54,820 nt of DNA from UBA2402 sp037139735 (lineage in GTDB: Bacteria; Planctomycetota; Phycisphaerae; Phycisphaerales; UBA1924), in assembly GCA_037139735.1 (NCBI GenBank), contig JBAXFU010000010.1, forward strand, positions 1 through 54,820. The letters run 5' to 3'. Both the position numbers and the translations under genes were made by a program. Positions 37,982 to 46,651 of the stretch are shown here, one piece after another. How positions within the stretch are numbered: the stretch's first letter is position 1; each line of letters opens with the position of its first letter. The notes under the pieces were generated by a model, which saw only the letters and a list, made by a program, of their open reading frames with translations, was not told the DNA's origin and ran no database searches.

Positions 37982-40120
37982 CTACACCGTCCGATTCGCC
38001 CGCTCACGCTCCTGCTGGACCATTTCCTTGGCCTTCGCGATCGAGATGAACTCGTACCACGCCAGCAGGCGGCACATCACCAGCCCCGCGTAGCCGTCCA
38101 GCCACCCCTTCTGGAAGATGTACGAATAGATGAACCGCAGGGTCGGACGCAGGGGCAACTTGCGGCCGAACCGCTTGATCCACCGCCGCCGCTCGATGGG
38201 ACCGCCGAAGAGCGAGGCGTTGACCGCGCCCAGGTCGCCGGCCCTGGCGGCATGCGCCTCCCAGGTCGTGTACCGGTTGTGCTTCTCGATCCACGCCGAC
38301 AGGTCGGGATAGGCGTAGTGCAGGAACTCGTGCCTGAGGTATCCGGCGTCGCCCGTCGACATGACGATGTGCTCGTGCACCTCGTTGTCGCCGCTGCCCG
38401 TGTCGCCGAGGTTGCCGATGCGCTCGTAGCGGCCGAGCTTGTGCTTGAGCAGCCGCACGTTCCACGAGGGGTAGTACCCGCACCCCTTGAGCCAACGGCC
38501 CAGGAACATGAACCGTCGGTTCACCCAGAATCCGTCGCCGCAGCCGGCCCTCGCCCCGTGCGTGGGCACCCACGCGCCGGTGACGACCTTGCGAATCTCC
38601 TCGGCCAGTTCCTCGGTCATGTACTCGTCGGCGTCGAGGATCATCACCCACTCGTTCTTCCACGGGATCCGGTCGAGCGCCCAGTTCTTCTTCTTGGGCC
38701 AGCCCGCCTTGCGGTCGTAGTTGAACTGGTAGACATCGGCGCCCATCGCCTGCGAGAGGGCGATCGTGCCGTCGGTCGAGCGGCTGTCGACCACCACCAG
38801 CTCGGTCGCCCAGTTGCAGCGACGAAGGCACTCGACGATGTTCCGCTCCTCGTTCTTCACTGGCACGAGGATCGAGACCGGCACCGACCGACAGGCCGGC
38901 CAGCGGCCCGGGATGTTCACGTGGGGCTTGAGTTGCTCCACCAACCCGCCCACCTCGGGACGCACGGGTTCGGGAGTGGGCCGCTCGCCGGACGCGGGGA
39001 GCGGGATGTCCGTCCCCGACGGCGGCTTGGCTTCGACCGTCGATGCCGCGGACGCCATCGGCGCGGCCGCGACCGGAGCGGCGGGAGCGCCAAAGCCACC
39101 CGCGACCACCTCGGGCGTGTTGGCGACCTGACCCTCCGGAACGGCGAGCCCCTTGGAGGGTTCCTCGGCCAATCGCTTGGCGTCCTCGTCGATCCGCATG
39201 GTGCGGATCTCGGCGAGCTTGAGCGAGATGAGCAGGTCGTAGGTCGCCAGGAGCAGGCAGAAGCGAAGGCCGGCCAAGCCGTCGAGGAAGCCCAGCCGAA
39301 TGACGTACATGTAGAAGAAGCGCCAGAGACCCGACAAGGGCAATCGCGGCAGGACGTTGCGCTTCAGCCAGCGGCGCATCGCGATCCCTCGCTCGAGGGG
39401 TCCGGCGTCCTCGCGTCGGCGCAGCATCCGCTCGCGGGTCAGTTCACGCGCCTCGAGCGTCGAGTAGCGGTTGTGCTTGGCGATGAGGTGCTCGAGGCCG
39501 CGACGGTCCTCGTGGTTCATGAGGTGGAGCAGGCGGCTGGTGGGCCCGTCCACGATCATGTGCTCGTGCACCTCGCGTTCCTCGTAGCGGGCCTTGCCGC
39601 GCTTGAAGAACCGAAGGTTGTAACTCGGGAAGTAGCCGCAGTGGCGGATGGGACTGCCAAGGAAGTACGTCAGGCGGTTGACGTAGAAGCCCGATTCGGG
39701 CACGGCCTCCACGGGCTTGGCGGCCACCGCGAGCAGTTCGTCCCGCAACTCCGGCGTGATCGACTCGTCCGCGTCGAGAATGAAGACCCAGTCCGCCCGC
39801 AGCGGCAGGTGCTCGAGCGCCCAGTTCTTCTGCTTGGCGTACCCCAGCCACGGCTGCACGACGCAATGGATGCCGAACTGGGCGGCGATCGCTCGCGTGG
39901 CGTCGGTGCTCTGCGAATCCACCACGTGCACCACGTCGGCCCAGGCGATCACGCTGCGAATCGCCTCGGTGAGGTTGAGCTCCTCGTTGAAGGCGGGGAT
40001 CACCACCTCGATGTTGCTCGGACGCCCGAACGAGCGAAAGGGCGAGGGACGCGGCGGCGTCGCGGCATCGCGATCGGGACGCTCGACCTGTCCGCCTGAA
40101 TGGTGCGTGGAATCCGTCAC
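37982..40120 (-). CDS. double GT2 glycosyltransferase (two WaaE/KdtX-like domains)
   Basis: A 712-residue protein with two similar family-2 glycosyltransferase domains. Domain 1 (about 40-330) has VVIPAFNEELNLTEAIRS, VVDSQSTDATRAIA, QPWLGYAKQKNWAL and the donor-site DxD in FILDADESI. Domain 2 (about 430-700) repeats this with SILVPVKNEERNIVECL, VVDSRSTDGTIALS, KKKNWAL and MILDADEYM. Both domains share KHNRYxTxEA and a C-terminal hydrophobic segment. A linker of about 90 residues is rich in Pro/Ala. The WaaE/KdtX family adds glucose to heptose in LPS core; here the acceptor is unknown. It starts with GTG at 40120, with GGAGAAGG 8 bases upstream. Confidence 0.85.
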   Translation of the reverse strand: MTDSTHHSGGQVERPDRDAATPPRPSPFRSFGRPSNIEVVIPAFNEELNLTEAIRSVIAWADVVHVVDSQSTDATRAIAAQFGIHCVVQPWLGYAKQKNWALEHLPLRADWVFILDADESITPELRDELLAVAAKPVEAVPESGFYVNRLTYFLGSPIRHCGYFPSYNLRFFKRGKARYEEREVHEHMIVDGPTSRLLHLMNHEDRRGLEHLIAKHNRYSTLEARELTRERMLRRREDAGPLERGIAMRRWLKRNVLPRLPLSGLWRFFYMYVIRLGFLDGLAGLRFCLLLATYDLLISLKLAEIRTMRIDEDAKRLAEEPSKGLAVPEGQVANTPEVVAGGFGAPAAPVAAAPMASAASTVEAKPPSGTDIPLPASGERPTPEPVRPEVGGLVEQLKPHVNIPGRWPACRSVPVSILVPVKNEERNIVECLRRCNWATELVVVDSRSTDGTIALSQAMGADVYQFNYDRKAGWPKKKNWALDRIPWKNEWVMILDADEYMTEELAEEIRKVVTGAWVPTHGARAGCGDGFWVNRRFMFLGRWLKGCGYYPSWNVRLLKHKLGRYERIGNLGDTGSGDNEVHEHIVMSTGDAGYLRHEFLHYAYPDLSAWIEKHNRYTTWEAHAARAGDLGAVNASLFGGPIERRRWIKRFGRKLPLRPTLRFIYSYIFQKGWLDGYAGLVMCRLLAWYEFISIAKAKEMVQQERERANRTV

Positions 40121-40170
40121 GGAAGTGGCCTTCTCCGGGCTGTCGTCAACCCCGGAACGTCCTGGGCCCC

Positions 40171-40176
40171 AGTATA
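40171..40176 (-). promoter_or_regulatory. TATACT -10-like box for the GT2 gene
   Basis: On the minus strand TATACT (one mismatch from TATAAT) lies 50 bases upstream of the GTG at 40120. The resulting leader of about 45 bases holds the GGAGAAGG ribosome binding site. This is an example of a leadered start in the same window. Confidence 0.45.
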
Positions 40177-40314
40177 TCGGCGATTGGAGGGGCCACGTCC
40201 GCCGCACGACGACGCCCGAGGAGGGGATCGCCCGTGCGAACCAAAGGTCGATCGACCCCATCCCCTCACCCCGCATGATCCCGGGCCGTGGCGTGCGCGG
40301 GGCCCGCTGGCCGA

Positions 40315-40320
40315 TATGCT
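40315..40320 (+). promoter_or_regulatory. TATGCT -10-like box
   Basis: TATGCT ends 17 bases before the ATG at 40338. It gives a short leader of about ten bases with no clear ribosome binding site. The divergent GT2 box lies about 140 bases to the left. Confidence 0.35.
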
Positions 40321-40337
40321 CTAGCGTCGAGTTTCCC

Positions 40338-41273
40338 ATGCCCTCGCTGCCCCTGAACCTGCTTCGCCTGGCCCGACCCACGCAATGGGCCAAGAGCGTC
40401 TTCGTGCTGCTGGGCCCTCTGTACGGACTCCGCGACCACCCCTACACCCCCGACCTCATGCGGGCGGCCCTGCTCGCGGCGGGCGTCTTCGCGCTCGCCA
40501 GCAGCGCGTGCTATTGCGTCAACGACATCCTCGACGCCCCCCGCGACCGCCACCATCCCCGCAAGCGGCTTCGCCCCGTCGCCTCGGGCGCGGTGTCGCC
40601 CGGAGCGGCCTGGGCCTTCGCGATCCTGCTCGCGATCGCCGCCGCCGGACTCGCCATGCTCCTGCCCGCCGCCGTTCGCGGTCCGCTGCTGGCCGTGACG
40701 GGCGCGTACGTCCTGAACGTCTCGGCCTACTCGGCGCGCCTCAAGCACGTCGCGGTGCTGGACGTCCTGTCGCTCTCGTCGGGCTTCGTGCTCCGCGTCG
40801 TCGGAGGCTGCGTCGCCGCCGCGATCGCGCCCAGCACGTGGCTACTCAACGTCACCTTCTTCCTCTCGATGTTCCTCGCCTTCGGCAAGCGGCTGGGGGA
40901 ACGGCGGCTGCTGGGCGACAACGCCTCCAACGCCCGGGGTGTGCAGACGGTGTACACGGACGACACGCTCCGCATGTTCGTGGTCGTGACGGCCGTCGCC
41001 ACGCTCATCACGTACGCCTTCTACGTGCAGTCGCGCGACGCCGCGGGACGGACCGTGCTGGCGGGGTTCCCCGAGGGCGTCAACATCCTGTGGCTCACGC
41101 TGCTGCCGGCCACCTACGCGCTCGCCCGCGCGATCATCCTGCTCGACCGGGGCGACTACGACGACCCCACCGAGATCGCGGCCAAGGATCCGCCGATGCA
41201 ACTCGCGGCCCTGGTCTTCGGCGCGGTCACGCTCGCGGCGTTCGTGCCGCACGCGACCCCGCCGCAGGTCTGA
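40338..41273 (+). CDS. UbiA-family prenyltransferase, decaprenyl-phosphate phosphoribosyltransferase-like
   Basis: A 311-residue membrane enzyme with eight or nine hydrophobic segments. The start LNLLRLARPTQWAKSVFV matches the RPxQWxKN opening of decaprenyl-phosphate 5-phosphoribosyltransferases. The first Asp-rich motif is NDILDAPRDRHHPRKR followed by RPVASG; the second region reads AYSARLKHVAVLDVL. Such enzymes attach phosphoribose to polyprenyl phosphate, the first step toward lipid-linked arabinose used for cell-wall polysaccharide. No partner DprE-type genes are seen nearby, so the arabinose link is only an inference. Confidence 0.85.
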   Translation: MPSLPLNLLRLARPTQWAKSVFVLLGPLYGLRDHPYTPDLMRAALLAAGVFALASSACYCVNDILDAPRDRHHPRKRLRPVASGAVSPGAAWAFAILLAIAAAGLAMLLPAAVRGPLLAVTGAYVLNVSAYSARLKHVAVLDVLSLSSGFVLRVVGGCVAAAIAPSTWLLNVTFFLSMFLAFGKRLGERRLLGDNASNARGVQTVYTDDTLRMFVVVTAVATLITYAFYVQSRDAAGRTVLAGFPEGVNILWLTLLPATYALARAIILLDRGDYDDPTEIAAKDPPMQLAALVFGAVTLAAFVPHATPPQV

Positions 41274-41364
41274 CGCCCGCCATCGCGCATGGCCAACCCG
41301 TTTCGACCGTGCGTGCGCACCGGGGGCGGATCAGGGACGCGGCCGGGGGCTTGTCCGCGACCGC

Positions 41365-43425
41365 TCAGCGGACCTGTCGCCACGCGCCGATGGTCGGCGC
41401 GAACCGCGTGTCGCCCTCGTGCCGCACGCGGATGCCGTTGGCCGAGGCCTCGACGAACGAGTCGCACCTGGCGCCGCGCTCGTGCTCGTGTCCGTCGCCC
41501 GCGTCCGAATGAATGACGCACGACGCTCGGCCGGCCTCGAGGTGGCAGACCATCTCCAGCACGGGCGCGTCGACGGGTTCGCTCGTCCACTGGCGCGCCG
41601 GGCCCAGCGGCAAGACCGCGCCGGGACGCAGGAAGAGCCGGGGCAGCGCCTCGTCCGTCGCGCTCGCCACCTCCACGCTCGCCCACCCCGGCAGCACGCA
41701 CTCGCGCCCTGATTCGCGACGACCGGGGAAGACGTCGCACATGACCAGGAGGTCGGGCCCGAGCAGGAAGGCGTCGTCGACCGTCCGCAGGTCGGCTCGC
41801 GTCGGGTCGGCGAAGAAGACGGGTCGCACCACGGGGTCGCCATGCCTCGAGGCCTCGTGGAAGCGCGTGTACAGGTAGGGCATGAGCCGATACCGACGCT
41901 CGAGCGCGAGGCGGCACGTCCGCTCGCACGCCTCGCCGAAGGACCACGGCTCGTGCGCCGCCGTCGTCTTCTCGCTGTGCCCTCGCGCGAAGGGGAGCAG
42001 CGCGCCGATGCCCATCCACCTTGCGAAGAGCTCGCCGTCGGCGTTGCCGATGAAGCCGCCGATGTCCGGGCCCACGAAGGGCTGACCGCTCAGCGACATG
42101 TTCAGCGCCATCGAGATCGACCACCGAAGGTGGTTCCAGTCGCTGCGGTTGTCGCCCGTCCAGGTCGCCGCGTATCGCTGCCCGCCCAGGAAGTTGCTCC
42201 GCGTGAGCACGAAGGGCCGCGCCCTGGGCTTGGCCTTGGCGATCCCCTCGCGCGTCGCCCGGACCATTTGCATGCCGTAGAGGTTGTGATACCGGGCGTG
42301 CGAATCGGGGCCTCCGAGCTCGGCGTCCGCCTCGTGGCGGTTGCCCACGGGCATGGTCTTCTCCACGCCGCCGAAGACCGCCGGCTCGTTCATGTCGTTC
42401 CACACGCCGTCGATGCCGGCGGCGACGAAGTCCTTGTAGAGGCCCGCCCACCACCGACGCGTCGCCTCGCGCATGAAGTCGGGGAAGGCGCACGCGCCGG
42501 GCCACACCTCGCCGTGATACTCCCGCCCCGCCGAATCCTTGATGAAGTGGCCCCCGTCGCGGCCCTCGCGGTAGACGTCGTAGCCGGGGTCGGCCTTGAT
42601 GCCGCAGTCGATCATGTAGATCGTGCGGAACCCCTGCCGGTTCAGGTCGCGATTCAGCCGCTTGGGATCGGGGAACTTCGTGTCGTCGAAGGTGAAGCAC
42701 CGGAAGCCGTCCATGTAGTCGATGTCGAACCACAGGCAGTCGCACGGAATGCGGCGGCGACGGAACTCCGAGGCGATCTCCCGCACCTTCGACTCTGGCT
42801 CGTAGCTCCAGCGGCACTGGTGATACCCCAGCGCCCACAGCGGGGGCATCGGAATCCGGCCGGTCAGTTCATGCAACGCCCGCACCACCTCGATCGCCGA
42901 ACCCCGCTCGATCACCGTCACGGCGGGCGACAGCCCTTCCACCTCCACCCGAACCCCGCGACGAAGGTCGATGTCGCACCGGCGCGTGGTCTCGAAGATC
43001 ACGCCCGCGGCCGTTCCGTCGGGCCGCACCGCGAGCACGAAGGGATGCGACTGGTAGAGGTTGCGACTCCGCTGCGTGTAGTCGAAGTGATCGTTGTTCC
43101 ACAGCGTCCTGCGGGTGCCGTTGCGGATCAACCCGCCCGCCTGCTCGCCCGTCCCGTAGAAGGAGCACCGCTCCAGCCCGGCCAACTCCACCACCGACCG
43201 TCGCCCGTGCATCCGAAACCGCGGCCGCACCGCCACGCCCGTGCCCGTCGCCGGACCGCGATCCTCCAACGCCGCCTCGTACGCCGGGAAGGGTTCCTGC
43301 GGCGATCCGGCCAGCACCGGGTCGCGGAACCTGGCCGCGGGCTGCGACATGCCCGCGACGGCCACCAATCGCGGCGAGCGGTCGATGCGCCAGGGTTGCG
43401 GATCGTGGGTCGTGGAGGTGTTCAC
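41365..43425 (-). CDS. glycoside hydrolase family 31 (alpha-glucosidase type)
   Basis: A 686-residue GH31 enzyme releasing glucose (or xylose) from alpha-glucans. N-terminal beta domain (about 1-190); (beta/alpha)8 barrel with PLWALGYHQCRWSY (about 195-208) and CLWFDIDYMDGFRCFTFD; nucleophile Asp in GVWNDMNEPAVF (about 342); acid/base Asp in ATWTGDNRSDW (about 421); and QPFVGPDIGGF. A C-terminal beta domain closes the protein. I see no signal peptide, so it is probably cytoplasmic. The start is uncertain: GTG at 43425 (used here) or ATG at 43350. A TACCCT box lies about 34 bases upstream of the GTG. It may work with the GH57 enzyme at 51.2 kb on glycogen (inference). Confidence 0.9.
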   Translation of the reverse strand: MNTSTTHDPQPWRIDRSPRLVAVAGMSQPAARFRDPVLAGSPQEPFPAYEAALEDRGPATGTGVAVRPRFRMHGRRSVVELAGLERCSFYGTGEQAGGLIRNGTRRTLWNNDHFDYTQRSRNLYQSHPFVLAVRPDGTAAGVIFETTRRCDIDLRRGVRVEVEGLSPAVTVIERGSAIEVVRALHELTGRIPMPPLWALGYHQCRWSYEPESKVREIASEFRRRRIPCDCLWFDIDYMDGFRCFTFDDTKFPDPKRLNRDLNRQGFRTIYMIDCGIKADPGYDVYREGRDGGHFIKDSAGREYHGEVWPGACAFPDFMREATRRWWAGLYKDFVAAGIDGVWNDMNEPAVFGGVEKTMPVGNRHEADAELGGPDSHARYHNLYGMQMVRATREGIAKAKPRARPFVLTRSNFLGGQRYAATWTGDNRSDWNHLRWSISMALNMSLSGQPFVGPDIGGFIGNADGELFARWMGIGALLPFARGHSEKTTAAHEPWSFGEACERTCRLALERRYRLMPYLYTRFHEASRHGDPVVRPVFFADPTRADLRTVDDAFLLGPDLLVMCDVFPGRRESGRECVLPGWASVEVASATDEALPRLFLRPGAVLPLGPARQWTSEPVDAPVLEMVCHLEAGRASCVIHSDAGDGHEHERGARCDSFVEASANGIRVRHEGDTRFAPTIGAWRQVR

Positions 43426-43509
43426 GGCGAAGACGAGGTCCTGTGGGGGGTGGTCGTGGAGGGTACACGGGCGCACCGCCGGCCGCGATGCCGCGACCCC
43501 GCCGGGGCG

Positions 43510-43515
43510 TACCCT
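43510..43515 (+). promoter_or_regulatory. TACCCT -10-like box, leaderless start
   Basis: TACCCT ends 7 bases before the ATG at 43523. It lies between two divergent genes and belongs to the TANNNT set. Confidence 0.45.
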
Positions 43516-43522
43516 TTCGACG

Positions 43523-44071
43523 ATGAAACCTCGGGCCTTGATCGCCTGGCTCGCCCCCGCGTGCGCGTCCCTTGGCGGGTGCACCTTCTCGGACACAGCC
43601 GAGCCCCCGCCCCCCACGGAGGGCCAAACCGCCACGCTGCTCGCGCAGGCCGAGCCCAACCCCTTCACGCCGGTGTCGCTGCGGATCCATCCGTTGACGC
43701 ACGTCGACTCGCTCCCGGGCCGTCCGGGCGGCTCGTGCGTGATCGTGCTGCACTTCGAGCTCAAGGATCGCTACGGCGACTCGGTGAAGGCGCCGGGCCT
43801 TGTTCGCGTCGAGCTCGCCAAGCCCGCGCAGGGCGCCTTGGCCGGCATGGAAAGCCGCGAACTCACGTGGGAGATGCCAGAGTTCATCAACGCCGACGAG
43901 AACTTCAAGCGGTTCGATTCGCCCACCCGCACCTATCGCGTCACCCTGGGCGCGCCCGCGTGGGTCTGCCAGGACGCCGGCGGCCGCGGCACGCAGTGGC
44001 TGAAGGTCCGGGCGTCGATCGAGCTTCCCGGGGGCGGCCACGTCCTCCGCGACGAATACGTCATTCAGTGA
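43523..44071 (+). CDS. lipoprotein of unknown function
   Basis: A 182-residue protein. The signal peptide ends in the lipobox SLGGC (Cys about residue 20), so it should be lipidated in the envelope. A short Pro/Glu-rich linker follows. The rest looks like a single beta-rich domain (VSLRIHPLTHVDSL, SCVIVLHFELKDRYGDSVK, TRTYRVTLGAPAWV, WLKVRASIELPGG). I do not recognise the family. It is divergent from GH31 and convergent with the CrtI-like gene. Confidence 0.7.
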   Translation: MKPRALIAWLAPACASLGGCTFSDTAEPPPPTEGQTATLLAQAEPNPFTPVSLRIHPLTHVDSLPGRPGGSCVIVLHFELKDRYGDSVKAPGLVRVELAKPAQGALAGMESRELTWEMPEFINADENFKRFDSPTRTYRVTLGAPAWVCQDAGGRGTQWLKVRASIELPGGGHVLRDEYVIQ

Positions 44072-44072
44072 C

Positions 44073-44101
44073 GCGCGGCAGGGCGGGGCCGAAGGCCGCG
44101 C
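44073..44101. terminator. hairpin between convergent genes
   Basis: GCGCGGC (44073-44079) pairs with GCCGCGC (44095-44101); a second GGCC/GGCC pairing is possible inside. The hairpin fills almost exactly the 31-base gap between the stops of the lipoprotein (44071) and the CrtI-like gene (44103). No T run. Confidence 0.4.
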
Positions 44102-44102
44102 C

Positions 44103-45686
44103 TCAACCTTCGGTCTCGATGCCCGGCCCCAGCGGAATCGACTCTTCGCTCCGGACGCCCAGGTCGTGCGCCAAGGACCTGGCCGCCGTCACGCCGCTCA
44201 TGAGCACCATCGGCACGCCCGGACCGGGATTGGCCGAGCCGCCCGCGAGGTAGAGGCGATCGAGGACGCGGCTGCGGTTCTTGGGCTTGAAGCCGCCCTT
44301 GAGCCGCCCGTGGCTCGCCAGCCCGTAGATCGCTCCGCCCTCGGCGTTGTAGAGTCGCTCGATGCCGGCGGGGGTGAGGAACCGATCGACCACCACATGC
44401 TGGTCGATGTCGGGCATGCCGAATCGACGCAACTTCGCCATGATGACCGGCTTGTACTGCTCGAAGAGGCCGCCGGGGCCCTCCCACGTCTGGTGGTTGC
44501 GGCGATACGGGGTGTGCACGAGCACGTAGAGGGCCTCGCCGCCCGCGGGCGCCTGCGTCGGGTCGGTGCGGCTGGGCACGGCGAGGTAGAGCGTGGGGTC
44601 TCGCGCGGGAATCCCCTTGCGGTAGATGTCGTCGAACTCCTGCTCGCTGTTGGCGCTGAACAGGAAGTTGTGGTGCGCCAGGTGCGAGTACTGGCGATCG
44701 AGGCCCAGGTAGAGCACCACGCCGCTGCACGCGGGGGTGTAGTCCGAGGCGATGCCCCGCTGCTCGGAGCGGGCGGCGGAGGTGCCGATGAGATCGCGGT
44801 AGGTTCGCTGCACGTCGCAGTTGCTGACGACGGCGTCGCCGAGCAGCACGCGGCCGTCCTCGAGATCGACGCCCACGGCCTTGCCGCCCTGCTCGCGGAT
44901 GGCTCGCACGCCCACGCCGGTGATGTGCCGCACGCCCTGCTCGCGGCCGATCCGCTCGAGGGCCCGCGCGACGCAGCGGGTGCCGCCGCTCCTGCCGTCG
45001 GGCGCCATCGAGTACCAGCACCCGTGATCGACCTGCGCGGAGGCGATCAGCGAGAGGATGGCGGGCGCGAGGAAGGGCGAAGAGCCGACGTACTGCAGGA
45101 AGTGCTCGCACATCTGGCGCACGTGCGGCTCGGGGATGTCGCGGTGCACCGTCGCGCCCACGGTGCTGTGCATCCGCATCGCCATGACGTCGGAGAGGAG
45201 CCCGGGCTCCTTGGGCGGCTTGCGCATCATGTCGAGCACGCCGCCGACGTCCTTGTAGAAGAAGACCTTCTCGGACAGTCGCATCATGCGGCGCGAGAAC
45301 TCGACGAAGTCGCGGTACCCCGCGCCGGGCTTGGCCTGCGGGAACTGCGCATCGAGCGACGAGGCCATCGCCTGCAGGTCGCCCAGCAGGTCGACGACCG
45401 TCTTGTCCTCGTAGTGGCATCGCCACTGGGGCGCCAGGTTGACGAGGTTGATGTAGTCCTCGACGCGGCGGCCGCTGCGACGGATGATCCCCCGCAGCAC
45501 CTGCGGCAGCGTCAGGATCGTCGGACCCATGTCGAACGTGAACCCTCGCTCCTCGAGCACGTTCATCTTCCCGCCCAGGTGCGCGTTGCGCTCCACGAGC
45601 GTGACGCGAAGGCCCAGCGAGGAGAGTTCGACCGAGGCCGCGAGGCCCGCGAGCCCGCCGCCGACGATGATGACGTTGCCTGACAT
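44103..45686 (-). CDS. CrtI-family FAD-dependent desaturase/oxidoreductase
   Basis: A 527-residue protein of the phytoene desaturase family. The FAD motif IIVGGGLAGLAASVELSSLG (about 6-25) and ERNAHLGGKM open the chain; the closing FAD-binding segment LAGGSANPGPGVPMVLMSG is typical of CrtI/CrtN. These enzymes oxidise carotenoid precursors at membranes. No phytoene synthase or other carotenoid gene is in the window, so the substrate may also be a related polyisoprenoid. AATCAT lies 6 bases before the ATG (45693-45698), close to the leaderless pattern but without the first T. Confidence 0.88.
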   Translation of the reverse strand: MSGNVIIVGGGLAGLAASVELSSLGLRVTLVERNAHLGGKMNVLEERGFTFDMGPTILTLPQVLRGIIRRSGRRVEDYINLVNLAPQWRCHYEDKTVVDLLGDLQAMASSLDAQFPQAKPGAGYRDFVEFSRRMMRLSEKVFFYKDVGGVLDMMRKPPKEPGLLSDVMAMRMHSTVGATVHRDIPEPHVRQMCEHFLQYVGSSPFLAPAILSLIASAQVDHGCWYSMAPDGRSGGTRCVARALERIGREQGVRHITGVGVRAIREQGGKAVGVDLEDGRVLLGDAVVSNCDVQRTYRDLIGTSAARSEQRGIASDYTPACSGVVLYLGLDRQYSHLAHHNFLFSANSEQEFDDIYRKGIPARDPTLYLAVPSRTDPTQAPAGGEALYVLVHTPYRRNHQTWEGPGGLFEQYKPVIMAKLRRFGMPDIDQHVVVDRFLTPAGIERLYNAEGGAIYGLASHGRLKGGFKPKNRSRVLDRLYLAGGSANPGPGVPMVLMSGVTAARSLAHDLGVRSEESIPLGPGIETEG

Positions 45687-45769
45687 GCGTGGATGATTCT
45701 TGACCGGTCGCGGGACGCACGCGAGCCGCCCGCGGGATTTGCGTCAAGACGCGTGGAGGCCGCACCCGC

Positions 45770-46582
45770 TCAACCCAGCTCGACCGACCAGTAGGCGTTG
45801 TCGAGGAAGGTCTTCCACGATTGATACTTGTCGCTGCCCAGTCGCAGGGCGATGACCGGATTGCGACTGGGTCGCACCGGCTTGCGGACCAGTTTCATGC
45901 TCGCCTGCTCGGGCGTGCGGCCGCCCTTGCGGGCGTTGCAGCGAATGCACGCGCACACGAGGTTGTCCCACGAATCGCCGCCGCCCGCCATGCGGGGCTT
46001 CACGTGATCGATCGAGAGGTCCGCGGTGGGGAAGGTCCGTCCGCAGTACTGGCACTGGTTGCGGTCGCGGGCGAAGAGGTTGCGACGGTTCAGCTTCACC
46101 TGCTGCTCGGGGAGGCGGTCGTAGCCCAGCAGGCGGATGATCCGGGGCACCGCGATCTCGAATCGCACCGTTCGCACCCAGTCATGACGCTCCCGCTCGA
46201 ACTCTCGCTGCAGGGCGGAGACCTCGATCCAGCTCTCGAGGTCGTAGCTGAGGAACTGCCCACGCCCCTCGTCGCCGATCGAGTCGACATGGATGATCTC
46301 GGCGATGGAGCGAGAGAGCAGGCAAAAGGCCCGCCGCGCGGTGATGACCCGCATCGCGGCGTATCCGCGATTGAGCACCAGCACCTTGCTGTCGAGCCCT
46401 TCGCTGACGTCGAAGCCCAGGGAGCCGCCCGAGGCGACGAACTCGTCGATGGACATGCCCTCGGCGGCAAGGTCGGAGGCGACATCGCCGTCGCGGTCCT
46501 GGGCGGACCGCGCCGCTGCGTCACGGTGATGTGCTCGCGAGGGCCTTGGGGGCATGGGCACGCTCCGTACGGACTGAATCAT
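45770..46582 (-). CDS. HNH endonuclease family protein
   Basis: A 270-residue protein. The C-terminal part holds an HNH domain with two zinc knuckles, CQYCGRTF and CACIRCNARKGG, and the catalytic core LSIDHVKPRMAGGGDSWDNLV (about residues 190-215). The middle part (KVLVLNRGYAAMRVITARRAFCLL) is shared by a group of stand-alone HNH proteins found in planctomycetes, cyanobacteria and actinobacteria. Its role is not established; it is not next to a restriction or mobile gene. The ATG at 46582 has GGGAGG seven bases upstream, a clear Shine-Dalgarno start. A second ATG at 46555 is possible. Confidence 0.85.
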   Translation of the reverse strand: MIQSVRSVPMPPRPSRAHHRDAAARSAQDRDGDVASDLAAEGMSIDEFVASGGSLGFDVSEGLDSKVLVLNRGYAAMRVITARRAFCLLSRSIAEIIHVDSIGDEGRGQFLSYDLESWIEVSALQREFERERHDWVRTVRFEIAVPRIIRLLGYDRLPEQQVKLNRRNLFARDRNQCQYCGRTFPTADLSIDHVKPRMAGGGDSWDNLVCACIRCNARKGGRTPEQASMKLVRKPVRPSRNPVIALRLGSDKYQSWKTFLDNAYWSVELG

Positions 46583-46639
46583 TGGCCGCCTCCCGGAGCC
46601 GGGAGCGGCCGTTGCATGCTTTCCGCAGCGGGCGGCGAC

Positions 46640-46645
46640 TATGTT
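46640..46645 (+). promoter_or_regulatory. TATGTT -10-like box, leaderless start of exbB-like gene
   Basis: TATGTT ends 6 bases before the ATG at 46652. The spacer is pyrimidine-only (TCCTCC), so no Shine-Dalgarno site is possible there. It drives the exbB-exbD-exbD group. Confidence 0.5.
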
Positions 46646-46651
46646 TCCTCC

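Noticed and set aside
37343..40099. A 918-codon plus-strand open frame across the acetyltransferase and GT2 genes
   Set aside because: It crosses two well-supported minus-strand genes and has Arg/Val/Asp-rich low-complexity sequence with no family features.
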